Below are positions 44,273-54,154 of a DNA stretch of 64,000 bases, piece by piece (position 1 is the first letter of the stretch; each line of letters begins with the position of its first letter). A program made the translations under genes and the position numbers. The notes beneath the pieces were generated by a model that was not told the origin of the DNA, did no database searches, and was given only the letters and a program-made list of their open reading frames with translations. Source of the DNA: Phycisphaerales bacterium. GTDB taxonomy: Bacteria; Planctomycetota; Phycisphaerae; Phycisphaerales; SM1A02. The stretch is from the NCBI GenBank assembly GCA_029242715.1, contig JAQWTL010000020.1, forward strand, positions 248,001-312,000, given 5' to 3'.

Positions 44273-45667
44273 CTATCCTCTTCCCGTTCGAGCCGAGTCA
44301 CCTGTACTCAGGAACCCGGAGTAATTACGCATCAGCAGATTGGCTTCGACTCGCTGAATGAAGTCGAGCCCGACACTGACCACGATCAACAGGCCCGTGC
44401 CTCCAAGGAAGCTGGCCACGAAGAACGGGATATCCATGTATCGAGCGACCATCGATGGGATGACCGCGATGATTGCCAGGAAGCCGGCGCCGACATAGGT
44501 CACACGCTCGACAACAGTTTCAAGATACTCAGCCGTCCGTGGTCCCGGCCGCAAGCCAGGAATGAAACTCCCGTTCTCCCTCAACTGCTGGGACATGTCA
44601 TCAGGACTGAAGACAACCGTCGTCCAGAAGTAACTGAAGAAGTAGATCAGGACGATCTCACAGACGATGTAGGGATACTCACCAAACTGGAAGTTCGTGT
44701 TCATGAAGAGCACGAATGTCTGATACCAAGCTGGTGATTCCGGCGAAGCAGATGCACTCAGATATCCCAGGAAAGTCGCAGGGAAGATCAGAAGTGAACT
44801 CGCAAAGATGATGGGCATCACGCCGGCGTGATTGACACGCAGTGGCAGGTAATGCCGCTGACCGCCATAGGTGCGACGACCACGTGTGTGACGAGCCTGC
44901 TGGATTGGAATCCTTCGCTGAGCAACTGTAATGAGGATGGCACCTGCCACCACGATCACGAATGCTGCAATCAGGAAGAGGATGCCGACGATTCCGATAC
45001 TGCCCTCGCTTGCCTGAAGCGAAAGGTCCGTCTCAGCCACGAGGTAGGCAACCGCGTTGGGCATCTGAGAAATGATGCCTGCAGTCAGAATGAGTGATAC
45101 GCCATTGCCGATTCCGAACTTGTCGATCTGCTCACCAAGCCACATCAGGAAGATGCTGCCTGCAGTCAGTGTCGCAATGCCGGAGAAGTAGAACGCCAGG
45201 ACGGTTCCCGATGACAGGAACTCAGGCAGAACCAGCCCCTGAGCCTGGAGGAACTTCAACCACATGAAGCCCTGCACGAGGCACATGGCCACTGTCGCAT
45301 AACGCGTCCACTCCGTGATCTTCTGTTGGCCGCTGGCACCTTCCTTCTTGAGCTGCTGAAGCTTTGGGACAGCCGATTGGAGCAGCTGGAAGATGATCGA
45401 TGCCGTGATATAAGGCATGATGCCCAGGCCGAAGATCGTGGATTGCTGCAGGGAGCCACCAGAGAAGATGGAGACATAGTCAAGCAGTTGTCCCCAGCCA
45501 GTACTTCCCTCAGAAGCCTTGGACGCAGCATCCTTCAGCGCCTGCTGATCAACACCAACCAGCGGGATCCAGAACCCGATTCGGTAGATGGCAATCATCC
45601 CCAGAGTGAAGAGGATTCGGTTCCTCAGCTCGGGAATCAAGAACACGTTGGCAAGCGCTTTGAGCAT
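44273..45667 (-). CDS. secY: Protein translocase subunit SecY
   Basis: SecY is the channel of the Sec translocon. Ten membrane segments are expected in its 464 residues, and hydrophobic blocks at the right spacing are visible ([40 protein letters not shown]). The loop with [20 protein letters not shown] (here [20 protein letters not shown]) is typical. The ATG at 45667 is preferred; another base triplet ATG at 45670 is also in frame. It follows rplO. Confidence 0.97.
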   Translation of the reverse strand: MLKALANVFLIPELRNRILFTLGMIAIYRIGFWIPLVGVDQQALKDAASKASEGSTGWGQLLDYVSIFSGGSLQQSTIFGLGIMPYITASIIFQLLQSAVPKLQQLKKEGASGQQKITEWTRYATVAMCLVQGFMWLKFLQAQGLVLPEFLSSGTVLAFYFSGIATLTAGSIFLMWLGEQIDKFGIGNGVSLILTAGIISQMPNAVAYLVAETDLSLQASEGSIGIVGILFLIAAFVIVVAGAILITVAQRRIPIQQARHTRGRRTYGGQRHYLPLRVNHAGVMPIIFASSLLIFPATFLGYLSASASPESPAWYQTFVLFMNTNFQFGEYPYIVCEIVLIYFFSYFWTTVVFSPDDMSQQLRENGSFIPGLRPGPRTAEYLETVVERVTYVGAGFLAIIAVIPSMVARYMDIPFFVASFLGGTGLLIVVSVGLDFIQRVEANLLMRNYSGFLSTGDSARTGRG

Positions 45668-45701
45668 CAATGGTTTCCAGTTCGTGTCTTAGAGAGACGA
45701 A

Positions 45702-46181
45702 TCAGGCCTTCTTCTTTCGCATCCATTTCTTCAGGGGAACTTCAGTCACTGTTCCGCCCGCTGCCTCGATCTTGGCGGCAGCTGACTTGGACAGCTTGGC
45801 AGCTGTGACATTGAATTTCTTGGTGATCTCACCTTCACCCAGAATCTTCAACGGGAAATTGGCGTCCCGGACGATTCCCAGATGTGCAAGCACCTCAATA
45901 GTGACGTCAGCACCATCCTCAACACGTTCCTCGAGAACCTTCAGGTTGACGACGTGGTAATGCTTTCGGAATGCACTGTTTGTAAAGCCACGCTTCGGAA
46001 TCCGGCGAGTCCAGGTCATCTGACCACCTTCGAAGGAAGGCCGACGAGAATAACCCGAACGAGAACCGGCACCCTTGTGCCCACGTCCGGATGTCTTTCC
46101 AAGACCGCTGCCGTGGCCACGGCCAACACGTTTCCGTGATGAGTGCCGTCCGACCTTGCTTGTGATGTCATGGATCATCAT
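45702..46181 (-). CDS. rplO: Ribosomal protein uL15
   Basis: The 159-residue protein has the glycine/arginine-rich N-terminus of uL15 (RKRVGRGHGSGLGKTSGRGH, KGAGSRSG), and the conserved PKRGFTN motif. The C-terminal VLEERVEDGADVTIEVLAHL, AAKLSKSAAAKIEAAGG is also typical. It overlaps rpsE by four bases, so there is no room for rpmD (uL30) at its usual place. Confidence 0.96.
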   Translation of the reverse strand: MMIHDITSKVGRHSSRKRVGRGHGSGLGKTSGRGHKGAGSRSGYSRRPSFEGGQMTWTRRIPKRGFTNSAFRKHYHVVNLKVLEERVEDGADVTIEVLAHLGIVRDANFPLKILGEGEITKKFNVTAAKLSKSAAAKIEAAGGTVTEVPLKKWMRKKKA

Positions 46182-46834
46182 GATGACGCATCCTCCTTCG
46201 AGGCATCTGCGGAACCGGCATCTGAAGCTTCGCCAGCCTCGGATTCGGAACCATCAGACTCGCTCGCGGGACTGCCATGGAAAGCCTGGCCACGACGGAT
46301 GGACTCTTCGACCATCGTCTCGCCCAACTCCACACCGCGAAGCCTGATGGTGTCCTCCTTGGAGCGGAGGTCATCGAGGCCATTGAATACAGCTTTGCAA
46401 AGGTTCTTGGGGTTGTTGGAACCAAATGACTTGGTCAAGCAGTCCTGGATTCCCAGCATCTCAAGAACAGCACGAACAGCTGCTCCAGCGATGACGCCTG
46501 TACCCGGTGACGCGGGAAGAAGACGCACTCGGCATGCACCGAAACAGCCTTCGACCTCATGGGGAATTGTCCTGCCCTGGAGAGGGTATGGACGCATGTC
46601 CCGCTTGGCCTGCTTCTGCGCCTTCTCGATAGCCGGAGGCACTTGATTGGCCTTGCCGTATCCGAGTCCAACGCGACCATGTCGATCGCCAACAATGACC
46701 AACGACGAGAAGCTGAACCGACGTCCACCCTTTACTGTCGCAGCCGTGCGATACACGCCTACCGTTGTTGATTCGATTCCACCTGATTCTTCAAGCATCT
46801 CAGCCATGGTGTGATTCACCACGATCCCGATCAT
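46178..46834 (-). CDS. rpsE: Ribosomal protein uS5 with a C-terminal extension
   Basis: The uS5 core is intact: GGRRFSFSSLVIVGDRHGRV, GLGYGKANQVPPAIEKAQKQ and AGAAVRAVLEMLGIQDCLTK. The protein has 218 residues against the usual 165-175: the tail is an acidic, serine-rich segment (ASESDGSESEAGEASDAGSA). uS5 acts in translational fidelity. It is located between rplR and rplO. Confidence 0.96.
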   Translation of the reverse strand: MIGIVVNHTMAEMLEESGGIESTTVGVYRTAATVKGGRRFSFSSLVIVGDRHGRVGLGYGKANQVPPAIEKAQKQAKRDMRPYPLQGRTIPHEVEGCFGACRVRLLPASPGTGVIAGAAVRAVLEMLGIQDCLTKSFGSNNPKNLCKAVFNGLDDLRSKEDTIRLRGVELGETMVEESIRRGQAFHGSPASESDGSESEAGEASDAGSADASKEDASS

Positions 46835-46837
46835 TGA

Positions 46838-47200
46838 TCAGAACCGCAGACCTCCTTCTCGTGCCGCATCGGCCAACGCTTTGACGCGACCGTGATAGAG
46901 ATAGCCATTTCGATCGAATACGACGTTTGATATGCCCGCTGTTGAAGCCCGTTCGGCCAATCGTTTGCCGACCTCAGCTGCTGCACCGGAATTTCCACCG
47001 TTGTCCAACTTGCCGTCCTTTTCCATGGTCGAAGCCTGGCAAAGTGTCACCCCACGCAGATCGTCGACGATCTGGGCGTACATGTGACGAGCGCTTCGAA
47101 ACACGGTCAGTCGAGGCCGATCGGGCGCACCAAGGATGCGCTTTCTCGTTCCACGACGTCTTCGGAGGCGTCTTGATATTTTCAGTTCGATTCGCTTCAT
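46838..47200 (-). CDS. rplR: Ribosomal protein uL18
   Basis: This is a 120-residue 5S rRNA-binding protein. The typical [54 protein letters not shown] and AREGGLRF-ending are present. It sits between rplF and rpsE in the standard order. Confidence 0.96.
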   Translation of the reverse strand: MKRIELKISRRLRRRRGTRKRILGAPDRPRLTVFRSARHMYAQIVDDLRGVTLCQASTMEKDGKLDNGGNSGAAAEVGKRLAERASTAGISNVVFDRNGYLYHGRVKALADAAREGGLRF

Positions 47201-47237
47201 CGTTCTGGCTCTCCAGCCGTTCCTTTAATGCGCCGAA

Positions 47238-47798
47238 TCAGGCGCCGAATATCTTGCCCTGCTTACGTGTAATGACTTCGCCGTCGTACAGGATGCCCTT
47301 ACCGTTGTAAGGCTCTGGACGACGCTGATCACGGATCTGGGCCGCAAACTGGCCCACGGCATGCTTGTCAGCACCCTTGATGGTGATCCTGTTGTTGTTC
47401 TCGATATCTATCTCGATGCCCGCAGGAGGAGTCAGGTCAACCGGATGGCAGTAGCCAACATTCAACTGAATGCCCTTGCCCTGCACCTTTGCATTCCATC
47501 CGACTCCTACGATGTTCAGCTTCCGGACATATCCCTCGCTGACACCGGTCACCATGTTCTGGATACGAGCACGAGTGGTTCCCCAGAATGCTTTCTGCTG
47601 CCGCTGGGACCTGTTGGCCTCGGGAATCGTGCATGTGATCGTCTTGCCCGCTTCGTCATAGGCGACAGACACACCGTCAACCCATTCAAAGGACAGATCA
47701 CCCTTGGGGCCCGAGACGCCAATCGAACGTCCACGCTCATCGAGCTTGATATTGACCCCAGAGGGCACACTGATTGGTTTCTTACCGATCCTCGACAT
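47238..47798 (-). CDS. rplF: Ribosomal protein uL6
   Basis: The 186-residue protein begins SRIGKKPISVPSGVNIKL, has the tandem L6 folds (KGDLSFEW; VGVGWNAKVQGKGIQLNVGY; SHPVDL-like CHPVDLTPPAGIEI) and ends with the family block PEPYNGKGILYDGEVITRKQ. It lies between rpsH and rplR. Confidence 0.96.
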   Translation of the reverse strand: MSRIGKKPISVPSGVNIKLDERGRSIGVSGPKGDLSFEWVDGVSVAYDEAGKTITCTIPEANRSQRQQKAFWGTTRARIQNMVTGVSEGYVRKLNIVGVGWNAKVQGKGIQLNVGYCHPVDLTPPAGIEIDIENNNRITIKGADKHAVGQFAAQIRDQRRPEPYNGKGILYDGEVITRKQGKIFGA

Positions 47799-47824
47799 AA
47801 CTCATTCCTCGGGACTGTTCCCTG

Positions 47825-48223
47825 CTAGCTGACGATGGCGACAAGTTCGCCACCCACCTTTTCTTCACGGCACCGACGATCGCTGAGCACTCCCTTGCTC
47901 GTCGAGACGACGGCAATGCCCAGACCCTGCAATGGCCTCGGAAGTTCACCCACCTTTTTGTAGACCCGGCAACCAGGCTTGGACACCCGGTCAATGGTCC
48001 GGATCACATCTTCTCCACGTGGGCCGTACTTGAGGTCCACACGAAGCACACCCTCCCGACCGTTATCCACGATCTCGAAGGCATTGACGTAACCCTCATC
48101 GGTGAGAACCTCGGCAACACCGCGATTCAATCGATTGTTCAGGCAACGCACGCTGGGCTCACGATTCCGGATTGCGTTCCGAATTCGAGTCAGCATGTCG
48201 GCTGTTAGATCCTGCTGTGACAT
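47825..48223 (-). CDS. rpsH: Ribosomal protein uS8
   Basis: This is a 132-residue protein with TADMLTRIRNA at the N-terminus, KYGPRGEDVIRTIDRVSKPG, CRVYKKV in the middle, and GLGIAVVSTSKGVLSDRRCR, plus the family-typical final GGELVAIV. It binds 16S rRNA helix 21 and typically controls its spc operon through mRNA binding. Confidence 0.96.
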   Translation of the reverse strand: MSQQDLTADMLTRIRNAIRNREPSVRCLNNRLNRGVAEVLTDEGYVNAFEIVDNGREGVLRVDLKYGPRGEDVIRTIDRVSKPGCRVYKKVGELPRPLQGLGIAVVSTSKGVLSDRRCREEKVGGELVAIVS

Positions 48224-48267
48224 CGTTCACTCCTGATAGAGACCTTACGGCCCCACCTTCCTCCGAA

Positions 48268-48453
48268 TCACCAACTCGCCTTACGCATTCCAGGGATCTT
48301 TCCCTGTAACGCAAGTTCTCTCAACACAATCCGGCTCACGCCGAACTTGCGATAGACCCCTCGGCTCCGGCCGGTGATCTGGCACCGGTTACGCTTCCGC
48401 GTGGAAAACTTCGGTGTCTTGTTCATTCGTGCAAAGACTCGTTTGCTCGCCAT
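48268..48453 (-). CDS. rpsN: Ribosomal protein uS14, short zinc-free form
   Basis: The 61-residue length and [33 protein letters not shown] ending are those of the short, zinc-type (rpsZ/S14p) uS14. However, of the four zinc cysteines (two CxxC pairs) only Cys24 remains: RCQITGR replaces RCxxCGR and GVSRIV replaces GLCRIC. It is therefore a zinc-independent short form. It lies between rplE and rpsH. Confidence 0.94.
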   Translation of the reverse strand: MASKRVFARMNKTPKFSTRKRNRCQITGRSRGVYRKFGVSRIVLRELALQGKIPGMRKASW

Positions 48454-48479
48454 GAAACTGGATCCCTTCTCTCTCTTAC

Positions 48480-49061
48480 TCAGTCCTCGTCCTTGCGCTC
48501 GAACGGCATGCCCAGTTCCTCAAGGAAGAAACGGCTCATGTCCGGATTCGAACGCTCGAAACAAACGTTGATATTCATGCCATGTACGAAAGTGACCTGA
48601 GCCATGTTGATCTCGGGCCACACAGCTTGCTCGGTCAATCCGAAGGAGTAGTTGCCGTCCTTGTCAAAGGAGGCTGCCTTCACACCCCGGAAGTCGCGAA
48701 TACGCGGCATGGCGAGGTTCATGAGCCGATCAATGAAGTGCCACATGTGATCACGGCGAAGCGTGACCATGTAACCAGACGGTGCACCCTCACGAACCTT
48801 GAAGTTCGCAACGGATTTCTTAGCCATTCTGAGAACAGGACGCTGACCGGAGATCTGTGTCAAAGTTGAGACCACAGTGTCGGCAATATCCTGTTTGAGC
48901 TTCTGATTTTCCAGGTGACGACCGATGCCCACGTTGATCACGATCTTGCTCAAACGAGGAAGTTGAAGCTTGTTGGTCAAGCCGAACTTCTCCATGAGCT
49001 TTGGAGCGATCTCTTCGTGATACTTGGTATCCAGTCGTGTTTTATTTTTCTGGGCAACCAT
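48480..49061 (-). CDS. rplE: Ribosomal protein uL5
   Basis: The ATG at 49061 gives 193 residues, as usual for uL5; the longer frame to 49157 has a non-coding arginine-rich leader. Typical motifs are [40 protein letters not shown] and [16 protein letters not shown]. uL5 binds 5S rRNA and contacts the P-site tRNA. Confidence 0.96.
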   Translation of the reverse strand: MVAQKNKTRLDTKYHEEIAPKLMEKFGLTNKLQLPRLSKIVINVGIGRHLENQKLKQDIADTVVSTLTQISGQRPVLRMAKKSVANFKVREGAPSGYMVTLRRDHMWHFIDRLMNLAMPRIRDFRGVKAASFDKDGNYSFGLTEQAVWPEINMAQVTFVHGMNINVCFERSNPDMSRFFLEELGMPFERKDED

Positions 49062-49086
49062 CAATAAACTCCTCGGCCTGCGGGCC

Positions 49087-49419
49087 TCAACGACGCGGTC
49101 CTCGCAGGGTGTGCAATTCCTTACCGCCTCGAACAGCGATCCTCTTCTTCGTTCCATCAGTCTGGGTCTCGAATCGAACCCTGGAACCCTTGCCGTCGAC
49201 GGCCGGGCTCACGTTGCTGATATGGATTGGCATTTCCTTGCGAAGCAGCCCGCCCTGCGGGTTCTGCTGCGTTGGCTTCATATGCCGTGTCCGGATGTTC
49301 ACACCCTGGACAACCACACGGTTATCACTGGTGATCACCTTGAGAATTTCTCCGACCTTTCCGGAATCATTGCCGGCGGTCACGATTACGGAATCGCCTT
49401 TTTTGACGTGCCGAGCCAT
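49087..49419 (-). CDS. rplX: Ribosomal protein uL24
   Basis: From the ATG at 49419 the protein has 110 residues and the KOW motif (HVKKGDSVIVTAGNDSGKVG, EILKVIT), followed by VVVQGVNIRTRHMKPTQQNP. uL24 is one of the two assembly-initiating proteins of the large subunit. It is located between rplN and rplE. Confidence 0.96.
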   Translation of the reverse strand: MARHVKKGDSVIVTAGNDSGKVGEILKVITSDNRVVVQGVNIRTRHMKPTQQNPQGGLLRKEMPIHISNVSPAVDGKGSRVRFETQTDGTKKRIAVRGGKELHTLRGPRR

Positions 49420-49420
49420 G

Positions 49421-49804
49421 TCACACCACCTCCGATGCGAGGGAAACAATCTTCATGTGGTTCCGCTCTCGCAATTCGCGAGCAACGGCACCGAAGATGC
49501 GAGTTCCCGTTGGATTACCTTCTTTGACGATTACACACGCATTGGATTCGAAGCGGACATATGAACCGTCCTTGCGCCGCGTGGGATACTTCGTTCGAAC
49601 TATGACAGCCCGCACGATCTCACCTGGACGCACTGCCGAGTTCGGAAGCGACTTCTTGACCGAGCCGACGACCATGTCGCCAACACCTGCGGTCCGACGC
49701 GTGTACTTGCCTCGAGCAGTCGAACCACCCAGCACGCCGATCACACTAATGATCTTGGCGCCGCTGTTGTCGGCTACTTCGATTCTCGATTCCTTCTGGA
49801 TCAT
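49421..49804 (-). CDS. rplN: Ribosomal protein uL14
   Basis: The 127-residue protein starts [19 protein letters not shown] and has the conserved [34 protein letters not shown]. It forms bridges to the small subunit and binds the silencing factor RsfS. It lies between rpsQ and rplX; its last codons are next to the rplX start. Confidence 0.97.
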   Translation of the reverse strand: MIQKESRIEVADNSGAKIISVIGVLGGSTARGKYTRRTAGVGDMVVGSVKKSLPNSAVRPGEIVRAVIVRTKYPTRRKDGSYVRFESNACVIVKEGNPTGTRIFGAVARELRERNHMKIVSLASEVV

Positions 49805-49848
49805 GACATCAATCCTGCAACTGGTTCCATGCCGCCTGGAGGCGACGT

Positions 49849-50133
49849 TCAGTCTTCGTTAGCGGCCTTGTCTACCACGCGGACGAGGGTCCACGACTTT
49901 GTCTTGGAAATCGGCCGACACTCGGCGATTTCAACGCGGTCCCCGGATCTGGCTGCATTGCCCTCATCATGGACATGTAGCTTTGTCCGCTTCCGGATGT
50001 ACTTTCCGTACTTGTCATGCTTCACGAGATAGTTGATCGAGACGGTGCAGGACTTGTCCCGCTTGTCGGAATCCACGATTCCGACACGCCTTGAAGCCGT
50101 ATCCGCAATGTTGATTTCTTTGAGGTGACTCAT
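49849..50133 (-). CDS. rpsQ: Ribosomal protein uS17
   Basis: This 94-residue OB-fold protein has [40 protein letters not shown] and [20 protein letters not shown]. The order rpmC-rpsQ-rplN is standard. It overlaps rpmC by four bases. Confidence 0.96.
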   Translation of the reverse strand: MSHLKEINIADTASRRVGIVDSDKRDKSCTVSINYLVKHDKYGKYIRKRTKLHVHDEGNAARSGDRVEIAECRPISKTKSWTLVRVVDKAANED

Positions 50134-50327
50134 GACTTAGCCCCTTCCCGGGTCCGCTTCTCTGTAAGCAGGCGGGCAATATCCTTCTTGATATGGCCGA
50201 ATTGCGACGTGTCCTGGATCCGCTCGGTCACCCTCTGGCTTTCCAGCTCAAAGAGTTTGCGGCGCAACTGCAGAACCTCGATATCGAGTTCGTCAGTCCC
50301 CAGCTTGTTTACGTCTCTTGGTTTCAT
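50130..50327 (-). CDS. rpmC: Ribosomal protein uL29
   Basis: This is a small helical protein of 65 residues ([32 protein letters not shown]), located between rplP and rpsQ. It lies near the peptide exit tunnel and helps form the binding site for SRP and trigger factor. Confidence 0.94.
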   Translation of the reverse strand: MKPRDVNKLGTDELDIEVLQLRRKLFELESQRVTERIQDTSQFGHIKKDIARLLTEKRTREGAKS

Positions 50328-50364
50328 AACTCATACCATTCCCGGGCTCATGCCCGTTGTGGGA

Positions 50365-50784
50365 TCACACAGAAAGTCGCTTCCCAACGAACCGGCAACG
50401 AACCGGCATCTTGCGGGCAATTCGAGACAACGCACGCTTGGCAATCTCTTCAGGAACACCGGAGATCTCATACAGAATCGTCCCCGGCTTCACGCGTGCT
50501 GCCCAGTAATCGACATCAGCCTTGCCCTTGCCCATTCGTGTTTCCAAAGGCTTCTTGGAAATCGGCTTGTCAGGAAAAATGCGGATGACAACCTTTCCTT
50601 CACGACGCAGGAAGTGCTGTGCCGCGATACGGCCAGCCTCGATCTGCCTGGCACTGACCCAGTGTGGCTCCAGCGCCTGGAGGCCATAGTCACCAAAGGC
50701 GACATAGTTCCCGCGGTTGGCGCGCGTCTTCATATTGCCGCGCATCTGCTTGCGGAACTTGACTCGTTTGGGCATTCGGGGCAT
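50365..50784 (-). CDS. rplP: Ribosomal protein uL16
   Basis: This is a 139-residue protein with the typical [58 protein letters not shown] and [20 protein letters not shown]. It is located between rpsC and rpmC and takes part in tRNA positioning at the A site. Confidence 0.97.
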   Translation of the reverse strand: MPRMPKRVKFRKQMRGNMKTRANRGNYVAFGDYGLQALEPHWVSARQIEAGRIAAQHFLRREGKVVIRIFPDKPISKKPLETRMGKGKADVDYWAARVKPGTILYEISGVPEEIAKRALSRIARKMPVRCRFVGKRLSV

Positions 50785-50839
50785 CGTTCGTACTCCTCAA
50801 CACGTCAGTGATCATCACCAGCGTGCTTCCACTCCTGAT

Positions 50840-51544
50840 TCAGTGTCGGCCTCGGGCACGGGCTCGACCGCCTGCAGCCTTGGATTCCAGTTCATCCACA
50901 TCCTGACCGGTGTACATTCCTTTGTAGATCCACACCCGCACGCCGATCGTGCCGTAGGTGGTGTGGCTTGGCACACTGGCGTAGTCCACATTCGCCTGAA
51001 GGGTGGAAAGTGGAATGGACCCCAGTCGTTGCACAAAGGTCCTGGACATCTCGGCACCGCCGAGTCGGCCAGCTACGGAAATCCGGACACCCTTTGCACC
51101 AGCCTGCATCGCCGCTTCAGAACGCTGCTTGAGCAGACGACGGAAGTTTGAACGCTTCTTCATCTGCTCTGCAATCGCCTCAGCAATCAGATGAGCATTG
51201 GTATCGGGGCTTCGAATCTCGATGATCTGAGTCTGCACCTTTCTTCCGGTCAGTGCCTGCAGATCCTGCGTGAGCTTCTCAATCTCAGCACCCTTGGGAC
51301 CGATGACCAGACCAGGCCGTGCAGTCTTCAGGATGATTTTCAGCTCTTCACGTGTTCGTTCGATATGAATATCCGAGACCGCTGCAAATGGCGGCGTCCT
51401 GTTCAGACGCTTGTCCACGTACTGGCGAATGCGATAGTCCTCGACCAGCAGCTCTGCAAAGAGCGCCTTGGGCGCGTACCACCGTGACTTGTGCGCCTCA
51501 GTGACGCCGACTCGGAATCCGAAGGGATGTACTTTCTGCCCCAT
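50840..51544 (-). CDS. rpsC: Ribosomal protein uS3
   Basis: The protein has 234 residues. The KH domain (RTREELKIILKTARPGLVIG, KGAEIEKLTQDLQALTG) and the C-terminal block (GVRISVAGRLGGAEMSRTFV, PLSTLQANVDYASVPSHTTY, GTIGVRVWIYKG) are typical. uS3 is at the mRNA entry site and has helicase activity. It is located between rplV and rplP. Confidence 0.97.
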   Translation of the reverse strand: MGQKVHPFGFRVGVTEAHKSRWYAPKALFAELLVEDYRIRQYVDKRLNRTPPFAAVSDIHIERTREELKIILKTARPGLVIGPKGAEIEKLTQDLQALTGRKVQTQIIEIRSPDTNAHLIAEAIAEQMKKRSNFRRLLKQRSEAAMQAGAKGVRISVAGRLGGAEMSRTFVQRLGSIPLSTLQANVDYASVPSHTTYGTIGVRVWIYKGMYTGQDVDELESKAAGGRARARGRH

Positions 51545-51547
51545 GGA

Positions 51548-51910
51548 TCAGTTCCCTTCCTCAAGAACGATATGCAGGTGACTTGTCCTCTTGCGAATCG
51601 GGTGAGCCCGACCGCGGTCCTTTGGACGGAATCGCTTGATTGTGCGACCCTCATCCACCCAGCTTTTCTGAATAAAGAGCCTCTCAAGATCAGCTTCTCG
51701 TTCCTCGGCATTGGCAATTGCCGATTTCAGGACTGCCTTGAGATACCAGGCCCCCCGCTTCTTGCTGAACTCCAGCGAGTTGAGGGCATCATCAATCCGC
51801 ATGCCGCGAATCATGTCGGCAACCAGCCGAGCTTTCCTCGGAGCGATGCGGGCGAATTTATGACTTGCTTGATAGGCCATGACCTGGCTCCAAAAGAGTC
51901 GGGTGGTCAA
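51548..51910 (-). CDS. rplV: Ribosomal protein uL22
   Basis: This is a 120-residue protein with the [20 protein letters not shown] start and the exit-tunnel loop ([20 protein letters not shown]). It forms part of the exit-tunnel constriction. It lies between rpsS and rpsC and overlaps rpsS by four bases. Confidence 0.96.
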   Translation of the reverse strand: MTTRLFWSQVMAYQASHKFARIAPRKARLVADMIRGMRIDDALNSLEFSKKRGAWYLKAVLKSAIANAEEREADLERLFIQKSWVDEGRTIKRFRPKDRGRAHPIRKRTSHLHIVLEEGN

Positions 51911-52191
51911 CCACCCGACTTGATGCCTTCCTTCTTGTTGGTGTGACCACGGAAGGTCCGTGTCAGCGAAAACTCGCCGAGCTTGTGACCAACCATGTCC
52001 TCGGTCACGAAGACGTCGTTAAACGTCCGACCGTTATGAACCTGGAAGGTATGACCGACGAATTCGGGCACGATCGTGCAAGCACGAGCCCAAGTACGAA
52101 TAGGTTTCTTGGCACCGCTCTCGCCTTGCGCCATGACCTTGCCGTACAGCTTCTCGTCGACGTGCGGCCCTTTTTTCAGTGATCGTCCCAT
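51907..52191 (-). CDS. rpsS: Ribosomal protein uS19
   Basis: This 94-residue 30S head protein starts [19 protein letters not shown] and ends with the conserved [20 protein letters not shown]. It is located between rplB and rplV. Confidence 0.97.
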   Translation of the reverse strand: MGRSLKKGPHVDEKLYGKVMAQGESGAKKPIRTWARACTIVPEFVGHTFQVHNGRTFNDVFVTEDMVGHKLGEFSLTRTFRGHTNKKEGIKSGG

Positions 52192-52252
52192 AGTGTCTTC
52201 CGTTTCCTGATGTCCTGACTCCGAAACCGGAGCATGTACCTGGACACTCCAA

Positions 52253-53107
52253 TCAGAGTTTCAGCTGCCCGTAACGCTTGCTCTTACGACGGCGAAGGAT
52301 CCGAGAATCGGATGCCTTGCCACGACGACGGGTGCGGCCACCCTTTGACTTCACGCCCGAAGCACTGGCTGGCTCGCGGCCACCCTTCGAACGACCTTCA
52401 CCACCACCCAGTGGGTGATCATCATGACTCTTGGCCATACCGCGAACCTTGGGCTTTCGACCAAGCCAACGGTTTCGGCCGGCCTTGCCCAGTTTCACGA
52501 GCTGGTGATCTGTATTTCCGACCTGACCAATCGTGGCGCGACACCTGATCGACACCTGGCGGATTTCGCCGGAGGGCAGAACCAGTGTCGCCCAACGGCC
52601 TTCCTTGTTGGTCAACTGGGCAAAGCTGCCTGCTGATCGGCACATGCTGGCACCCTTGCCGGGTTCAAGCTCCACGGCATGTACCTGAATACCTGTTGGA
52701 ATGAATTCCAGTGGCATGGTGCAACCTGGATTGGGCTCAACGGCACCGTCATCACTCATGACCTGGTCATCAACGGCCAAGCCGACCGGATGAAGGATGT
52801 AGCGACGCTGGCCATCTGCATACTCAAGCAACGCGATATGGCAGGTGCGGTTTGGGTCGTACTCGACACCAATGACCTTCGCGGCCATGCCATCCTTACG
52901 TCGCTTGAAATCAATGATTCGATAGCGACGCTTATGCCCGCCACCGCGACCACGAACTGTAATCTTGCCCTGGTGGTTGCGGCCACCGGTCCTGTTGAGG
53001 GGCCGAAGAAGCGACTTCTCAGGAGTCGTCTTCGTTACCTCAACGTGCATGTTGACCGACGAATTTCTTCGTCCGTTGGTCGTTGGCTTGTGCACTCGAA
53101 TCGCCAT
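52253..53107 (-). CDS. rplB: Ribosomal protein uL2
   Basis: This 284-residue protein stabilises the peptidyl-transferase centre. Typical are [52 protein letters not shown] (the universally conserved histidine loop, here [13 protein letters not shown]) and the basic tail. It is located between rplW and rpsS. Confidence 0.97.
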   Translation of the reverse strand: MAIRVHKPTTNGRRNSSVNMHVEVTKTTPEKSLLRPLNRTGGRNHQGKITVRGRGGGHKRRYRIIDFKRRKDGMAAKVIGVEYDPNRTCHIALLEYADGQRRYILHPVGLAVDDQVMSDDGAVEPNPGCTMPLEFIPTGIQVHAVELEPGKGASMCRSAGSFAQLTNKEGRWATLVLPSGEIRQVSIRCRATIGQVGNTDHQLVKLGKAGRNRWLGRKPKVRGMAKSHDDHPLGGGEGRSKGGREPASASGVKSKGGRTRRRGKASDSRILRRRKSKRYGQLKL

Positions 53108-53155
53108 GGTTCTCTCCGGTACGGGGCTCGCCCGCTACCGTCTCCTGCTGCTCAA

Positions 53156-53434
53156 TCAGAACAGTTCGATCCTGTCGTCGGGATGAATCTTCACGATGGC
53201 CCGCTTCGTTGCGGGAGTCTTCCAGTAACCGAACCGGCTACGACGCTGCTGCCCCTTGCGATTCTGAATCGCAACGGACTGAACACGAACGCTGTACAGC
53301 TCCTCGATGGCAGCCTTTACATCAGCCTTACGAGCGTCAGATGCGACCTCGAAGGTATGACGATTGAAGGTGCCGGACGCAAATGCGGCCTTCTCGGTAA
53401 CGATTGGTCGTCGAATGACCCTTGTTGCAAGCAT
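53156..53434 (-). CDS. rplW: Ribosomal protein uL23
   Basis: This 92-residue protein has VIRRPIVTEKAAFASG, TFEVASDARKADVKAAIEEL, and a QSVAIQNRKGQQRRSRFG loop. uL23 is at the tunnel exit and docks SRP, trigger factor and SecY. The start overlaps the rplD stop by one base. Confidence 0.96.
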   Translation of the reverse strand: MLATRVIRRPIVTEKAAFASGTFNRHTFEVASDARKADVKAAIEELYSVRVQSVAIQNRKGQQRRSRFGYWKTPATKRAIVKIHPDDRIELF

Positions 53435-54093
53435 CAGGCAGCCTCCTGGTTGTCATCATTGAAACAGGAGCCGTCCAGGAAAGCTTCAAGGGAAGCCCTG
53501 TCGACGACCAGATACCGGTGATTGAGCAGTTCAAATGCATTGAGCTGATCAATTCGAATCGTGTCAACGTTCTCTAGGTTTCGGGCGGACAAGGCCGTAT
53601 TACGGTTGTCCGGAGCCAGTGCGACCAGGCACGTACGATCAATACCGACGGCCTCAAGGGTGCCCTTGAGATCACGGGTCTTAGGCTCATTCATTTCCAG
53701 TGAGTCGAAGCACTTGACTTCGCTGTCGACCAGCTTGGCAAGTAATGCATTTCGATTGGCAAGACGACGCATGCGCTTGGGCATTCGCTGTCGCCACTTG
53801 CCGGTCTCTGCAGTCTTGGCAAACGCGACACCACCACCGGTTCGGACAACGGTTCTTGCGTTGCCAACCCGGGCGTTACCGGTTCCCTTCTGCCTGTAGA
53901 GTTTGCGAGTCGACCCCTCGACCATGCCGCGACTCTTAGTCCGTGCGGCACCTATGCGACGGTTCGCATGGAACATTACATATGCTTGCTTGAGCAGGGT
54001 CGGCCGAACCTCGTTACCGAGGCTAGCCTCGTCGATTTGGATCGTATCGACTTTCTTGCCCGTCTTATCTATTACGGGTAATTCGATCATCAT
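53434..54093 (-). CDS. rplD: Ribosomal protein uL4
   Basis: The 219-residue protein shows AYVMFHANRRIGAARTKSRG, GTGNARVGNARTVVRTGGGV, FAKTAETGKWRQRMPKRMRR and the C-terminal LRDL-like block. It is a tunnel protein and in some bacteria represses its own operon. A spacer of about 210 bases, unusual for this operon, separates it from rplC. Confidence 0.96.
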   Translation of the reverse strand: MMIELPVIDKTGKKVDTIQIDEASLGNEVRPTLLKQAYVMFHANRRIGAARTKSRGMVEGSTRKLYRQKGTGNARVGNARTVVRTGGGVAFAKTAETGKWRQRMPKRMRRLANRNALLAKLVDSEVKCFDSLEMNEPKTRDLKGTLEAVGIDRTCLVALAPDNRNTALSARNLENVDTIRIDQLNAFELLNHRYLVVDRASLEAFLDGSCFNDDNQEAA

Positions 54094-54154
54094 TCACACC
54101 TTGGCAGCGACTGCTGCCCCTTTGCGCCTAGCCCTCCTGGGTCCCGATTGGTCG

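Noticed and set aside
46178-46181. Hidden rpmD between rpsE and rplO
   Set aside because: The two genes overlap by four bases, so no frame is available.
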